A program made the position numbers and the translations under genes. Below the pieces are notes generated by a model. The model saw only the letters and a list, made by a program, of their open reading frames with translations, ran no database searches and was not told where the DNA came from. Shown piece by piece: positions 26,290 through 33,143 of a DNA stretch of 64,000 bases (position 1 is the first letter of the stretch; the number at the start of each line of letters is the position of its first letter). Origin of the DNA: JARBUG01 sp035628915 (GTDB lineage Bacteria; Bacillota; Sulfobacillia; Symbiobacteriales; Symbiobacteriaceae); the NCBI GenBank assembly GCA_035628915.1, contig DASPIW010000057.1:416096-480095 (forward strand). Direction: 5' to 3'.

Positions 26290-26842
26290 AATGACCCCTC
26301 CTCCCTCCGTTCCGCCCTTCCTGCAGCATCGCCAGGAGCCGCTGCCGGGCGCCGTGCAGCCGTGACTTCACGGTGCCAGCCGGCACGTTGAGCGCCTCGG
26401 CCATCTCCGGCTCGGTCAGCTCCGCGTAATACCGCAGGACGATCACTTCCCGGTGGTGCTCCGGTAGGCGGGTGATCAGCGTCCGCAGTTCCTCCACTTC
26501 CTGCCTGTCCAGCACCAGCTCATCGACGCCGGCGGCCCCGGTGTCCCCCTCCCCCCGGCCCAGCAGGTCGAAAGGAAAGAAGGACCAACCTTTTTCCTTG
26601 CGGCCGGTCCGGCGCCCGGCGTTGTGTAGAATGCTGTAGAACCAGGGCCGGAAGTTGCGCGGCTCACGCAGCGTGCGGATCCGGCGCAGGACCTGCACAA
26701 AGGTCTCCTGTGCCACATCCTCCGCAAGCTGCTGGCTGTGCGTGATCAAGAATGCGACGCGCACGGCCTGATCAATATACCGGCGGTACAGGACCTCAAA
26801 CGCCGTCCTGTCGCCGGCTTGTACAAGTTGAACCAGGGTCAC
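26276..26842 (-). CDS. RNA polymerase ECF sigma factor
   Basis: 188 residues. Region 2 is visible as EDVAQETFVQVLRRIRTLRE with RPWFYSILHN, and region 4 as LPEHHREVIVLRYYAELTEP followed by the helix-turn-helix VPAGTVKSRLHGARQRL. It directs transcription of an unknown regulon and is held by the anti-sigma protein encoded downstream. Starts at GTG 26842; an in-frame TAG lies a few codons upstream, so no longer form exists. A box CGTGAACGGTTTGC, shared with the second ECF gene of this window, lies 64 bases upstream and may be an autoregulated -35 region. Confidence 0.92.
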   Translation of the reverse strand: MTLVQLVQAGDRTAFEVLYRRYIDQAVRVAFLITHSQQLAEDVAQETFVQVLRRIRTLREPRNFRPWFYSILHNAGRRTGRKEKGWSFFPFDLLGRGEGDTGAAGVDELVLDRQEVEELRTLITRLPEHHREVIVLRYYAELTEPEMAEALNVPAGTVKSRLHGARQRLLAMLQEGRNGGRRGHFAAR

Positions 26843-26905
26843 CTCGTCGATGGCGACCTACCCCCTTCCTCCAAACCGCTCACATTGAGGAGAGGCCATA
26901 TCAGC

Positions 26906-26919
26906 GCAAACCGTTCACG
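26906..26919 (-). promoter_or_regulatory. Shared ECF-type promoter box (copy 1)
   Basis: Minus-strand CGTGAACGGTTTGC. It is identical at 12 of 14 positions to the box before the ECF gene at 40278, and contains the TGAAC core that many ECF sigma factors use at -35. Confidence 0.5.
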
Positions 26920-27844
26920 ACCAAATCGCCTTTTGTGAAACATCATCCTCGAGGAGCCCCCCTCGGGACTCCCGCAGGAACGCCAGCCATGCGTTCCCCG
27001 CCTGCGACAGGCGCTTCCCCGGGTGCCAGGCCAGGTGCAGCTGCCGCTCCAGGCAGAGATCGGGTACGTTGAGCACCGCCAGGCGACCGGTCCGGATCTC
27101 GGTCTGCACCGTCAGCAGGGAGACGACGGCCAGTCCGAGCCCTGCAGCCACCGCCTGCTTCACCGCCTCGGTGTTCGAGAGTTCCAGGGCGGGCGATGCA
27201 TCAAGGCCCCGGGTGCGCAGACGGGAGACCAGAACTTCTCGGGTACTGGAACCGGTCTCCCGCAAGATTAGCGGCTCCGCCAGCACTTCTTCCGGCGAGG
27301 CTATGCCGGCAACTGCCAGCCTGTGGTCCGGCGGGGAGATGATCGCCATCTGATCTGTGAGCCATGGTTCATAGACCAGGCAGTCTTCTGCCGGCGGCTT
27401 TTCACCCACAATGCCCAGGTCAAGCTCGTTGGTCAGCAGTCTGCCCGTAATCGTCCGGGTATTCCCGATTGCAAGCGCCACCACCATTGCCGGATACCGG
27501 CGGCGGAAGGCTGCAATGAGGCGGGGCAGCAGGTATGTTCCGGGGGTTGTGCTCGCGCCTACCCGGATCAAACCGCGGGCGGGATCCTGCAATTCCGCCA
27601 TAGCTTCCTCGGCATCCCTTTCCAGCCGCAGGATCTGGTCGGCATACTCTTTGAGGCGCGTTCCGGCTTCGGTCAGGTGAACCTGCCGGCCGTAGACTTC
27701 GACCAGGGGCACGCCCAGCGCCTGTTCCAGCCGCCGCACCTGCACCGACACGGCGGGCTGACTGAGAAACAGCCGCTGCCCGGCGTGCGAGAAGTTGCCC
27801 GTAAGGGCAACGGCGTGAAAGACCTTCAGGTGATGCAGGTTCAC
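26915..27844 (-). CDS. LysR-family transcriptional regulator (CysL/selenium-associated type)
   Basis: 309 residues. N-terminal winged helix HLKVFHAVALTGNFSHAGQR and LFLSQPAVSVQVRRLEQALG, then the two-lobed effector domain (about 90-295). GTG 27844 is used because GAAGGAGGG sits 7 bases before it and LysR proteins typically begin right at N-L-x-x-L-x-x-F; the ATG at 27862 overlaps that site. Divergent from tauE-selD, whose intergenic region carries an ATGTAT-N7-ATACAT palindrome, the usual layout for LysR control of a divergent target. Sequence and setting resemble the LysR regulators found beside selenium-metabolism genes. Confidence 0.88.
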   Translation of the reverse strand: MNLHHLKVFHAVALTGNFSHAGQRLFLSQPAVSVQVRRLEQALGVPLVEVYGRQVHLTEAGTRLKEYADQILRLERDAEEAMAELQDPARGLIRVGASTTPGTYLLPRLIAAFRRRYPAMVVALAIGNTRTITGRLLTNELDLGIVGEKPPAEDCLVYEPWLTDQMAIISPPDHRLAVAGIASPEEVLAEPLILRETGSSTREVLVSRLRTRGLDASPALELSNTEAVKQAVAAGLGLAVVSLLTVQTEIRTGRLAVLNVPDLCLERQLHLAWHPGKRLSQAGNAWLAFLRESRGGLLEDDVSQKAIWS

Positions 27845-27910
27845 TGCCAGACCCTCCTTCATATCACACGGTCACAACTATAAATCACGTCTTGAGTCTG
27901 CCAAACATCT

Positions 27911-27929
27911 ATGTATTTTTATTATACAT
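27911..27929 (+). promoter_or_regulatory. LysR-type operator candidate
   Basis: Perfect inverted repeat ATGTAT-TTTTATT-ATACAT between the divergent lysR and tauE genes. It contains the T-N11-A core of LysR sites and sits just upstream of a likely -10 (TAAAAT at about 27941) for tauE-selD. Confidence 0.5.
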
Positions 27930-28001
27930 GCCTCTTGCGGTAAAATGGCACCATCAGCCGCAACCAAAGCTTGAGGTGCCTATTCGGAGGGGGAATGGGC
28001 C

Positions 28002-28841
28002 ATGCCGCTGCAATCCGGTGTCATGATGCTCCTGGTGGCCCTTGGCAGCGTGGCCGGGTTCTTCTCCGGACTGCTTGGCATCGGCGGCGGGATCCTGATG
28101 GTCCCTCTTCTCCTGTACGCTCCGCCGCTGTGTGGGTATCCGGCCCTCGGCATGAAGGCAGTGGCCGGCATTACGATGGTGCAGAGTCTGGCAGCGTCAT
28201 TGGCAGGTACCCTGGGCCACGGGCAGCGCCGGGTTCATGGGCAGCTCGTCAAAGTGATGGGTCTGGCCGTGGCCGGCGGTGCGCTGGCCGGAAGCGTGCT
28301 CTCCCGCTGGCTCAGCGGCGTGGCCCTGGAAAGCCTCTTTGCTGTGCTCGCTCTCGTCGCGGGGGCCCTCCTGTTCTTGCCGGTCCCGAACCACAGTGAA
28401 GATCCCGCTTCTCTTCCGGGCTTCAGTCGGATTCGTGCCGCAGCACTGGGGAGTGCCATCGGTTTTCTGGGCGGAGTCGTGGGGCAAGGCGGCGGGTTTC
28501 TGATCGTACCGGGATTGATCTACCTGCTGCGGATCCCGGTGCGCATTGCGCTGGGCAGCTCCCTCGCAATCGGGCTGATCTCCGGCATTGCCGGTCTTGC
28601 GGGCAAGGCGCTGACAGCGCAGCTGATCCTATGGCCCAGTCTGGCCGTCGTGGCCGGGGCTCTGATCGGGTCCCTTGCCGGAAGCCGCCTCAGTCAGCGC
28701 CTTTCTCAGGGCACGCTGCGACGGGTGCTGGCCGTGGTGATCATCGCAGCTTCAGTTAAAATCGGGGCCGGGCTGCTGCCCCTTTCCCAGGCCACAACAG
28801 CGGAGCATCGTGCGCCGTCCCCTGACCTCATGGCAAAGTAA
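28002..28841 (+). CDS. TauE/SafE family membrane transporter (sulfite/sulfonate or related anion)
   Basis: 279 residues, about eight helices in two homologous halves. The halves begin with GFFSGLLGIGGGILMVPLLL and GFLGGVVGQGGGFLIVPGLI, the repeated glycine-rich motif that defines this family. Members export sulfite or sulfoacetate-type anions, or import organosulfur compounds. It is followed after 14 bases by selD under what looks like one promoter, so it may handle a selenium or sulfur oxyanion; that substrate is inference. ATG 28002 has GGAGGGGG 8 bases upstream. Confidence 0.85.
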   Translation: MPLQSGVMMLLVALGSVAGFFSGLLGIGGGILMVPLLLYAPPLCGYPALGMKAVAGITMVQSLAASLAGTLGHGQRRVHGQLVKVMGLAVAGGALAGSVLSRWLSGVALESLFAVLALVAGALLFLPVPNHSEDPASLPGFSRIRAAALGSAIGFLGGVVGQGGGFLIVPGLIYLLRIPVRIALGSSLAIGLISGIAGLAGKALTAQLILWPSLAVVAGALIGSLAGSRLSQRLSQGTLRRVLAVVIIAASVKIGAGLLPLSQATTAEHRAPSPDLMAK

Positions 28842-28855
28842 GGGAGGATCCGCAT

Positions 28856-29905
28856 ATGACCGAAGATCGCATTCGCCTTACGCAGTATTCGTCCAAGGCC
28901 GGCTGAGGCTGCAAGATCGGCCCTGCCGATCTGGCGCAAGTCTTGCGCCATTTGCCGCCGTCGGTGAAGGACCCCAACGTCCTGGTCGGCCTGGAGAGCC
29001 CGGATGACGCCGGCGTCTACAGACTGACGGACGAGATCGCCATTGTCCAGACGGTGGACTTTTTTACACCCATCGTCGATGACCCCTACGCATTCGGGCA
29101 AATCGCTGCGGCCAACTCCTTGTCGGACGTGTACGCCATGGGCGGGCGCCCGGTCACGGTCCTAAACCTGGTGGGGTTTCCCATCGGCAAGCTGCCGCAT
29201 GCCGTACTCTCTGAGATTCTGCGGGGCGGTGCCGACAAGGTGAGGGAAGCTGGAGCTGTGATCCTGGGCGGCCACTCCATCGACGATCCGGAGCCGAAGT
29301 ACGGCCTGTCGGTGACCGGCATCGTCCGCCCGGACCGGATCGGGGCGAAGGCGGGCGCCCGGCCGGGCGACCGGCTGGTGCTGACCAAGCCGATCGGCGT
29401 CGGCACCATCACGACCGCAATCAAGCGCGGGGGCGTGCCGCCCGAAGTGGAATCCGAAGTAGTCAGAGTGATGGCCACCCTAAACAATCAGGTCGATCTG
29501 CTGGAGCCCTTCCGCATCAGCGGGATGACCGATATTACCGGTTTCGGTCTCCTTGGCCACGCGTGGGAGATGGCCCGCGAATCCACGGTAGGTATGCGGC
29601 TCTCCGCCGGGCAGGTACCGGTGATCCCGGCGGCGTGGACGTATGCCCGCCAGGGGATCTGGCCGGGCGGAACCAGGAAGAACCGGGAGTGGCTGCAGGG
29701 CCAGGTCGCGTTCGACCCGGCGATTGACGAAACCATCCAACTGATGCTCTGTGATCCCGCTACCTCCGGCGGACTCTTCATCGCCGTAGCTCCGGATCAG
29801 TGCGACTCGCTGGTCGCAGCCCTCCAGGGAGCAGGAACTCTGGCAGCAGCGGTTGTCGGGGAGTGCGTCGCTGAGCACCCCGGGAAGATTTACGTGGGCA
29901 ACTGA
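28856..29905 (+). CDS. selD: Selenophosphate synthetase SelD, itself a selenoprotein (UGA = Sec17)
   Basis: Makes selenophosphate from selenide and ATP, the selenium donor for selenocysteine and selenouridine. 349 residues if the in-frame TGA at 28904-28906 is read as selenocysteine. The N terminus then reads MTEDRIRLTQYSSKAG-U-GCKIGP, matching the catalytic loop where E. coli SelD has Cys17 and Lys20. ATG 28856 has GGGAGGA upstream; the later ATG at 28943 would drop the catalytic loop. The rest is a complete AIR-synthase-type fold (VGLESPDDAGVY, MGGRPVTVLNLVGFP, ILGGHSIDDPEPKYG, MTDITGFGLLGHAWEM). Its presence implies that selA, selB and tRNA-Sec exist elsewhere in the genome. Confidence 0.95.
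28907..28949 (+). promoter_or_regulatory. Candidate bacterial SECIS element within selD
   Basis: Directly 3' of the UGA come two back-to-back perfect hairpins: GATCGGC-CCT-GCCGATC (28915-28931) and GGCGCAA-GTC-TTGCGCC (28933-28949). A stem-loop starting within ~15 bases of the UGA is what SelB needs to recode it. Confidence 0.65.
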
Positions 29906-29913
29906 TACGTGGG

Positions 29914-29935
29914 GAGGCGCCGAAACCGGCGCCTC
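29914..29935 (+). terminator. Terminator of tauE-selD
   Basis: Perfect 9-bp repeat GAGGCGCCG / CGGCGCCTC with loop AAAC, 9 bases after the selD stop; the T-run is short (TCTCGCTTT). Confidence 0.65.
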
Positions 29936-30027
29936 TCTCGCTTTGGGCCCTCGGTCCTATTTCGCCGGCACTCTTGACGTTCGCCCGCAACCCGTGGCAG
30001 TCTGTGCACAGGACGAGGAGGGATATC

Positions 30028-30945
30028 ATGCCGCAACCTGACCGCTCGATCACGACGCAGCGCCGACTGCTATTGCATAAGTGGCTCATGATCTTCATGC
30101 CTCCCGTTACGGTCCTGGCGGGCCACAGCCTGCTGGTGCAGCCGCTGCGCCACACCGTCATGGGGATCCCGGTCAGCCCGCTGGTCGAGAACCTGATCGT
30201 GGCGTTTCTGCTGCTGGTGCTGGTCTACGCCCTTGCACAAAGCCTGTTCAGGATACTATGGAGACTTCAGGCAGAAGCCTTGGCTCACGAGCAAGCGGTA
30301 TTGACCATGAACGCCGTCATGCAGGAACGGGAACGGCTGAGCCGGGAGCTTCACGACGGTGTGGCCCAACTCGTCGCGCACCTGCTGTTGCGCCTTGATA
30401 CCATTAAGGGGCTGGTGGAGGCTGACCGCAAGCGGGAGGCGGAAACCGAACTCGAGCGGCTGCGCGGCGTTGCCGACGAGATCTACGCGGATATCGGGGA
30501 GTCCATCTCGGGCCTCCGCACCAACCTGGCGGAACAAGGGCTGGTCCGTACGCTGCAGGATTACGCTGATCAGTTTGAGGAGCGATACCAGATCCCCGTG
30601 AGCCTCTGCGCGGACGCCGCGGCCGACCAGTTCGCGCCCCTCGCCGCTTTCCAGGTCTTCCGGCTCGTCCAGGAAGCCCTGACCAACGTCCGCAAACACG
30701 CCGGGGCTCGGCAGTCTGCTGTCGTCCTCGCTTTGGACGGCCCTGATCAGCTCAGGGTCGAAATTACCGATGATGGACAGGGTTTCGCGGCTGGCAGCCA
30801 GCCGAGCGGCACGGCGCGGCAGTTGGGCCTGACAAGCATGCGGGAGCGGGCCGAAGCCCTCGGCGGTACCTTCCGGGTCGACACGCGGCCCGGCGCAGGT
30901 ACCCAGGTGGCCGCCGCCATCCCCATCTCACCACACAGGAGGTAG
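30028..30945 (+). CDS. NarL-type sensor histidine kinase (HisKA_3)
   Basis: 305 residues. Two transmembrane helices at about residues 20-40 and 50-75, then a dimerisation helix pair with the phospho-His in ERLSRELHDGVAQLVAHLLL (about 107), and a HATPase_c domain with EALTNVRKHAGA, ITDDGQGF and GLTSMRERAEALGG. There is almost no extracellular loop, so it may sense a membrane condition, as LiaS- or DesK-type kinases do. ATG 30028 follows GGAGGG; earlier starts in the frame lack a site. It ends 7 bases before its response regulator. Confidence 0.92.
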   Translation: MPQPDRSITTQRRLLLHKWLMIFMPPVTVLAGHSLLVQPLRHTVMGIPVSPLVENLIVAFLLLVLVYALAQSLFRILWRLQAEALAHEQAVLTMNAVMQERERLSRELHDGVAQLVAHLLLRLDTIKGLVEADRKREAETELERLRGVADEIYADIGESISGLRTNLAEQGLVRTLQDYADQFEERYQIPVSLCADAAADQFAPLAAFQVFRLVQEALTNVRKHAGARQSAVVLALDGPDQLRVEITDDGQGFAAGSQPSGTARQLGLTSMRERAEALGGTFRVDTRPGAGTQVAAAIPISPHRR

Positions 30946-30952
30946 AACGGGC

Positions 30953-31615
30953 ATGCAACCCCTGCGACTCCTGCTGGTCGATGACCATGCGCTCTTTCGC
31001 GAGGGACTGATCTCGCTCCTCTCCTATCAGGACGATTTTGTGGTCGTCGGCGAGGCAGAGGACGCCGAGGGCGCCCTGGCCAAGGCCCAGGCGCTTGCGC
31101 CGGACATCGTGCTGATGGACATCGAACTCCCCGGCCAGGACGGCGTGGCTGCGACCCATCGGCTGAAGACGGAACTCCCGGATCTCACCATTGTGATGCT
31201 GACTGTACGTGACGACAGTGAGACCCTCTTTGACGCCATTAAGGCAGGCGCCCAAGGCTACCTGGTCAAGAACGTGCGGTCCCGGGAGCTCCTGGAGCAA
31301 CTGCGGGGCTTGGCCCGGGGCGAGGCTGCGATCTCGCGCCGCATGGCTGCCCGGATCTTGGAAGAGATTCGGGGCCAAACAGAGCCGCTCGGGCCCGAGG
31401 AAGAGCTGACTGCCCGGGAGATGGAAGTGCTGGAACTGGTGGCGGCGCGGCTCTCCAACGCCGAGATCGCCGAGCGCCTGGTGGTCAGTGAGCACACGGT
31501 CAAGAATCACATGAAAAGCATCCTCTCCAAGCTTCACATGGCCAACCGGCACCAGGCGGCTGCCTATGGCATCGCCCGTGGCTGGCTGCCGCGCCCCAGG
31601 CGGCGGAATCAGTAA
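30953..31615 (+). CDS. NarL/LuxR-family response regulator
   Basis: 220 residues. Receiver domain with acidic pair at LLVDDHALF, phospho-acceptor in IVLMDIELPGQDG (about residue 57), and Lys in GYLVKN. C-terminal LuxR-type helix-turn-helix ELTAREMEVLELVAARLSNA and SEHTVKNHMKSILSKL. Partner of the kinase upstream. Two matching promoters lie just downstream (31619-31689 and 32334-32404), one 4 bases after its stop, so the small membrane gene, the broken gene and the ABC exporter are its likely targets. Confidence 0.93.
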   Translation: MQPLRLLLVDDHALFREGLISLLSYQDDFVVVGEAEDAEGALAKAQALAPDIVLMDIELPGQDGVAATHRLKTELPDLTIVMLTVRDDSETLFDAIKAGAQGYLVKNVRSRELLEQLRGLARGEAAISRRMAARILEEIRGQTEPLGPEEELTAREMEVLELVAARLSNAEIAERLVVSEHTVKNHMKSILSKLHMANRHQAAAYGIARGWLPRPRRRNQ

Positions 31616-31618
31616 AAG

Positions 31619-31689
31619 ATAGCCCTTTTCGCCTCTCCGCCGCCTGCTGAGGGTCATGTCCGGCGGACGGCAGCCACCTATACTTGATG
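31619..31689 (+). promoter_or_regulatory. Conserved promoter module, copy 1
   Basis: Three blocks: ATAGCCCTTTTC (31619-31630), then 17 bases, TGAGGGTCATGTCC (31648-31661), then 16 bases, CTATACTTGATG (31678-31689). The last block contains a -10 like TATACT; the middle block reaches into the -35 zone. The same three blocks at the same spacings occur at 32334. Confidence 0.75.
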
Positions 31690-31725
31690 ATGTCGCCGAC
31701 ATCGGAAGCATAGGAGGAGACGCGC

Positions 31726-31902
31726 ATGGGTGACCAGCCCGACCGTCCTTCGAACACAGGCACACCCCGCTGGGTGAAGATCTTTGGCATCATCTTGATC
31801 GTTCTGGCCCTGCTGTTTGTCATCATGCGGCTGACCGGCGTTGGCGGTGAGCACGGGCCGGGCCGCCACTTTCAGTCCACGGAAAACGTGGGGCGCGCAT
31901 GA
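31726..31902 (+). CDS. Small single-pass membrane protein
   Basis: 58 residues: polar N terminus (MGDQPDRPSNTGTPRW), one transmembrane helix (FGIILIVLALLFVIMRLTG) and a short His/Gly-containing tail. ATG 31726 has a strong AGGAGG 7-8 bases upstream. The stop overlaps the start of the following gene (ATGA), so the two are translationally coupled. It lies under the first conserved promoter. Function unknown. Confidence 0.75.
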   Translation: MGDQPDRPSNTGTPRWVKIFGIILIVLALLFVIMRLTGVGGEHGPGRHFQSTENVGRA

Positions 31903-32280
31903 TCATGACACCAGGCCTCCGCAAATTTGCGCTGACCATGCATGTCACGTCCTCGGTCGGCTGGCTTGGCGCAGTCGTGGCTTACCTCTCCCTCGTTTAC
32001 ACCGCCCTTACCAGCCAGGATGCCCAGACCGTGCGTGCCGTTTGGCTCGCGATGGAGTTGACCGGCTGGTACGCCATCGTCCCGCTGGCCTTCACGTCGC
32101 TGGTGACCGGGATTCTCACGTCGCTGGGCACGCCGCGGGGCTTGTTTCGGCGCGGCGGGGACGGCTGCGCGGGGCCAACTCCTGCACGCCGGGGGCGGGG
32201 CGCTGGTTTTGCTCGTGACCACGGTGCTTTCCGTGTACAAGCACCGGGGCATGACAGCCTATGGGCTGCGTAAAGCGTGA
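31899..32280 (+). pseudogene. Disrupted DUF2269-like integral membrane protein gene
   Basis: It starts like an intact protein (MTPGLRKFALTMHVTSSVGW, then two membrane segments and FTSLVTGILTSLGTPRGLFR). It then lapses into an Arg/Gly-rich out-of-frame tail. The family's expected ending, RGQLLHAGGGALVLLVTTVL then SVYKHRGMTAYGLRKA-stop, is found in another frame up to 32280. The segment between (normally about two helices, ~50 residues) is missing, so a deletion with a frame change has broken the gene. It follows the small membrane protein by ATGA overlap. Confidence 0.65.
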
Positions 32281-32308
32281 CGAACGGGGGGCAGAAGCCC
32301 CCCGTTCG
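32281..32308 (+). terminator. Terminator after the disrupted membrane gene
   Basis: Perfect 11-bp repeat CGAACGGGGGG / CCCCCCGTTCG around CAGAAG, immediately after the stop; only a short pyrimidine stretch follows. Confidence 0.7.
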
Positions 32309-32333
32309 TCCATTGGCGCCGCTCGCACCAAAA

Positions 32334-32404
32334 ATAGCTCTTTTCCGTCCACCTCTGCCGTCTGAGGGTCATGTCCCGCGAAGCACCGCTGGCTATGCTT
32401 GATG
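32334..32404 (+). promoter_or_regulatory. Conserved promoter module, copy 2
   Basis: ATAGCTCTTTTC (32334-32345), 17 bases, TGAGGGTCATGTCC (32363-32376), 16 bases, CTATGCTTGATG (32393-32404). The middle block is identical to copy 1 and the others differ at one position each, while the spacers are unrelated. It drives the ABC exporter genes. Confidence 0.75.
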
Positions 32405-32438
32405 TGGCAGCCACCCCGTGACACAGGAGGAGAAGCAC

Positions 32439-33143
32439 ATGACCCACGCGATCAAGGTCAGCGACGTCGTCAAGACGTATCCGCTGGCCACCGGTGGATT
32501 CACGGCGATCGATCACCTCAGCCTCGACATCGCTCAGGGCGAGTTTGTCGCGATCGTTGGGCGGTCAGGCAGCGGAAAGACGACGTTGCTCAACATGCTG
32601 GCCGGGATCGACCGCCCCACCTCGGGGACCGTCCGCGTAGCGGGCGCCGACCTTGGCTCGCTGTCGGAGTCGGGGCTGGCCGCCTGGCGTGGCCGCAACG
32701 TCGGGCTGGTCTTCCAGTTCTTTCAGCTGCTGCCCACGCTGACCGCCGTCGAAAACGTGATGCTGCCCATGGAGTTTGCCAGGAAGATCCCGTCGGGCGA
32801 GCGGCGCACTCGGGCGCAGCAACTGCTGGAGCGGGTCGGCGTCGGCGATCAGGCCGACAAGCTGCCCGCGGCGCTCTCGGGCGGCCAGCAGCAGCGGGCG
32901 GCCATCGCCCGGGCGCTGGCCAACGACCCACCGCTCCTGCTGGCCGACGAGCCGACGGGCAACCTCGACTCCGCCACCGCCGAGTCCGTCCTGGGGCTGT
33001 TCGCGGACCTGAACGCCGAGGGGCGGACCATCGTGGTGGTCACCCATGAGCGCGACATCCGATCGATCGTCGGCCGCGAGGTGACCTTAATGGACGGCCG
33101 CATCGTCGCAGACGAGCGCGCACCGTTGGGGGTGAGGGCGTGA
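32439..33143 (+). CDS. ABC transporter ATP-binding protein (MacB/LolD type)
   Basis: 234 residues. Walker A GRSGSGKTTLLNMLAG (about 42-57), Q-loop VFQFFQLLPTLTAVENVMLP, signature LSGGQQQRAAIARAL, Walker B LLLADEPTGNLD, H-loop VVTHE. Energises the FtsX-type permease encoded next, with which it overlaps by 4 bases (GTGA). ATG 32439 has AGGAGGAG upstream; the GTG at 32418 does not. Transcribed from the second copy of the conserved promoter, hence probably induced by the neighbouring two-component system. Confidence 0.95.
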   Translation: MTHAIKVSDVVKTYPLATGGFTAIDHLSLDIAQGEFVAIVGRSGSGKTTLLNMLAGIDRPTSGTVRVAGADLGSLSESGLAAWRGRNVGLVFQFFQLLPTLTAVENVMLPMEFARKIPSGERRTRAQQLLERVGVGDQADKLPAALSGGQQQRAAIARALANDPPLLLADEPTGNLDSATAESVLGLFADLNAEGRTIVVVTHERDIRSIVGREVTLMDGRIVADERAPLGVRA

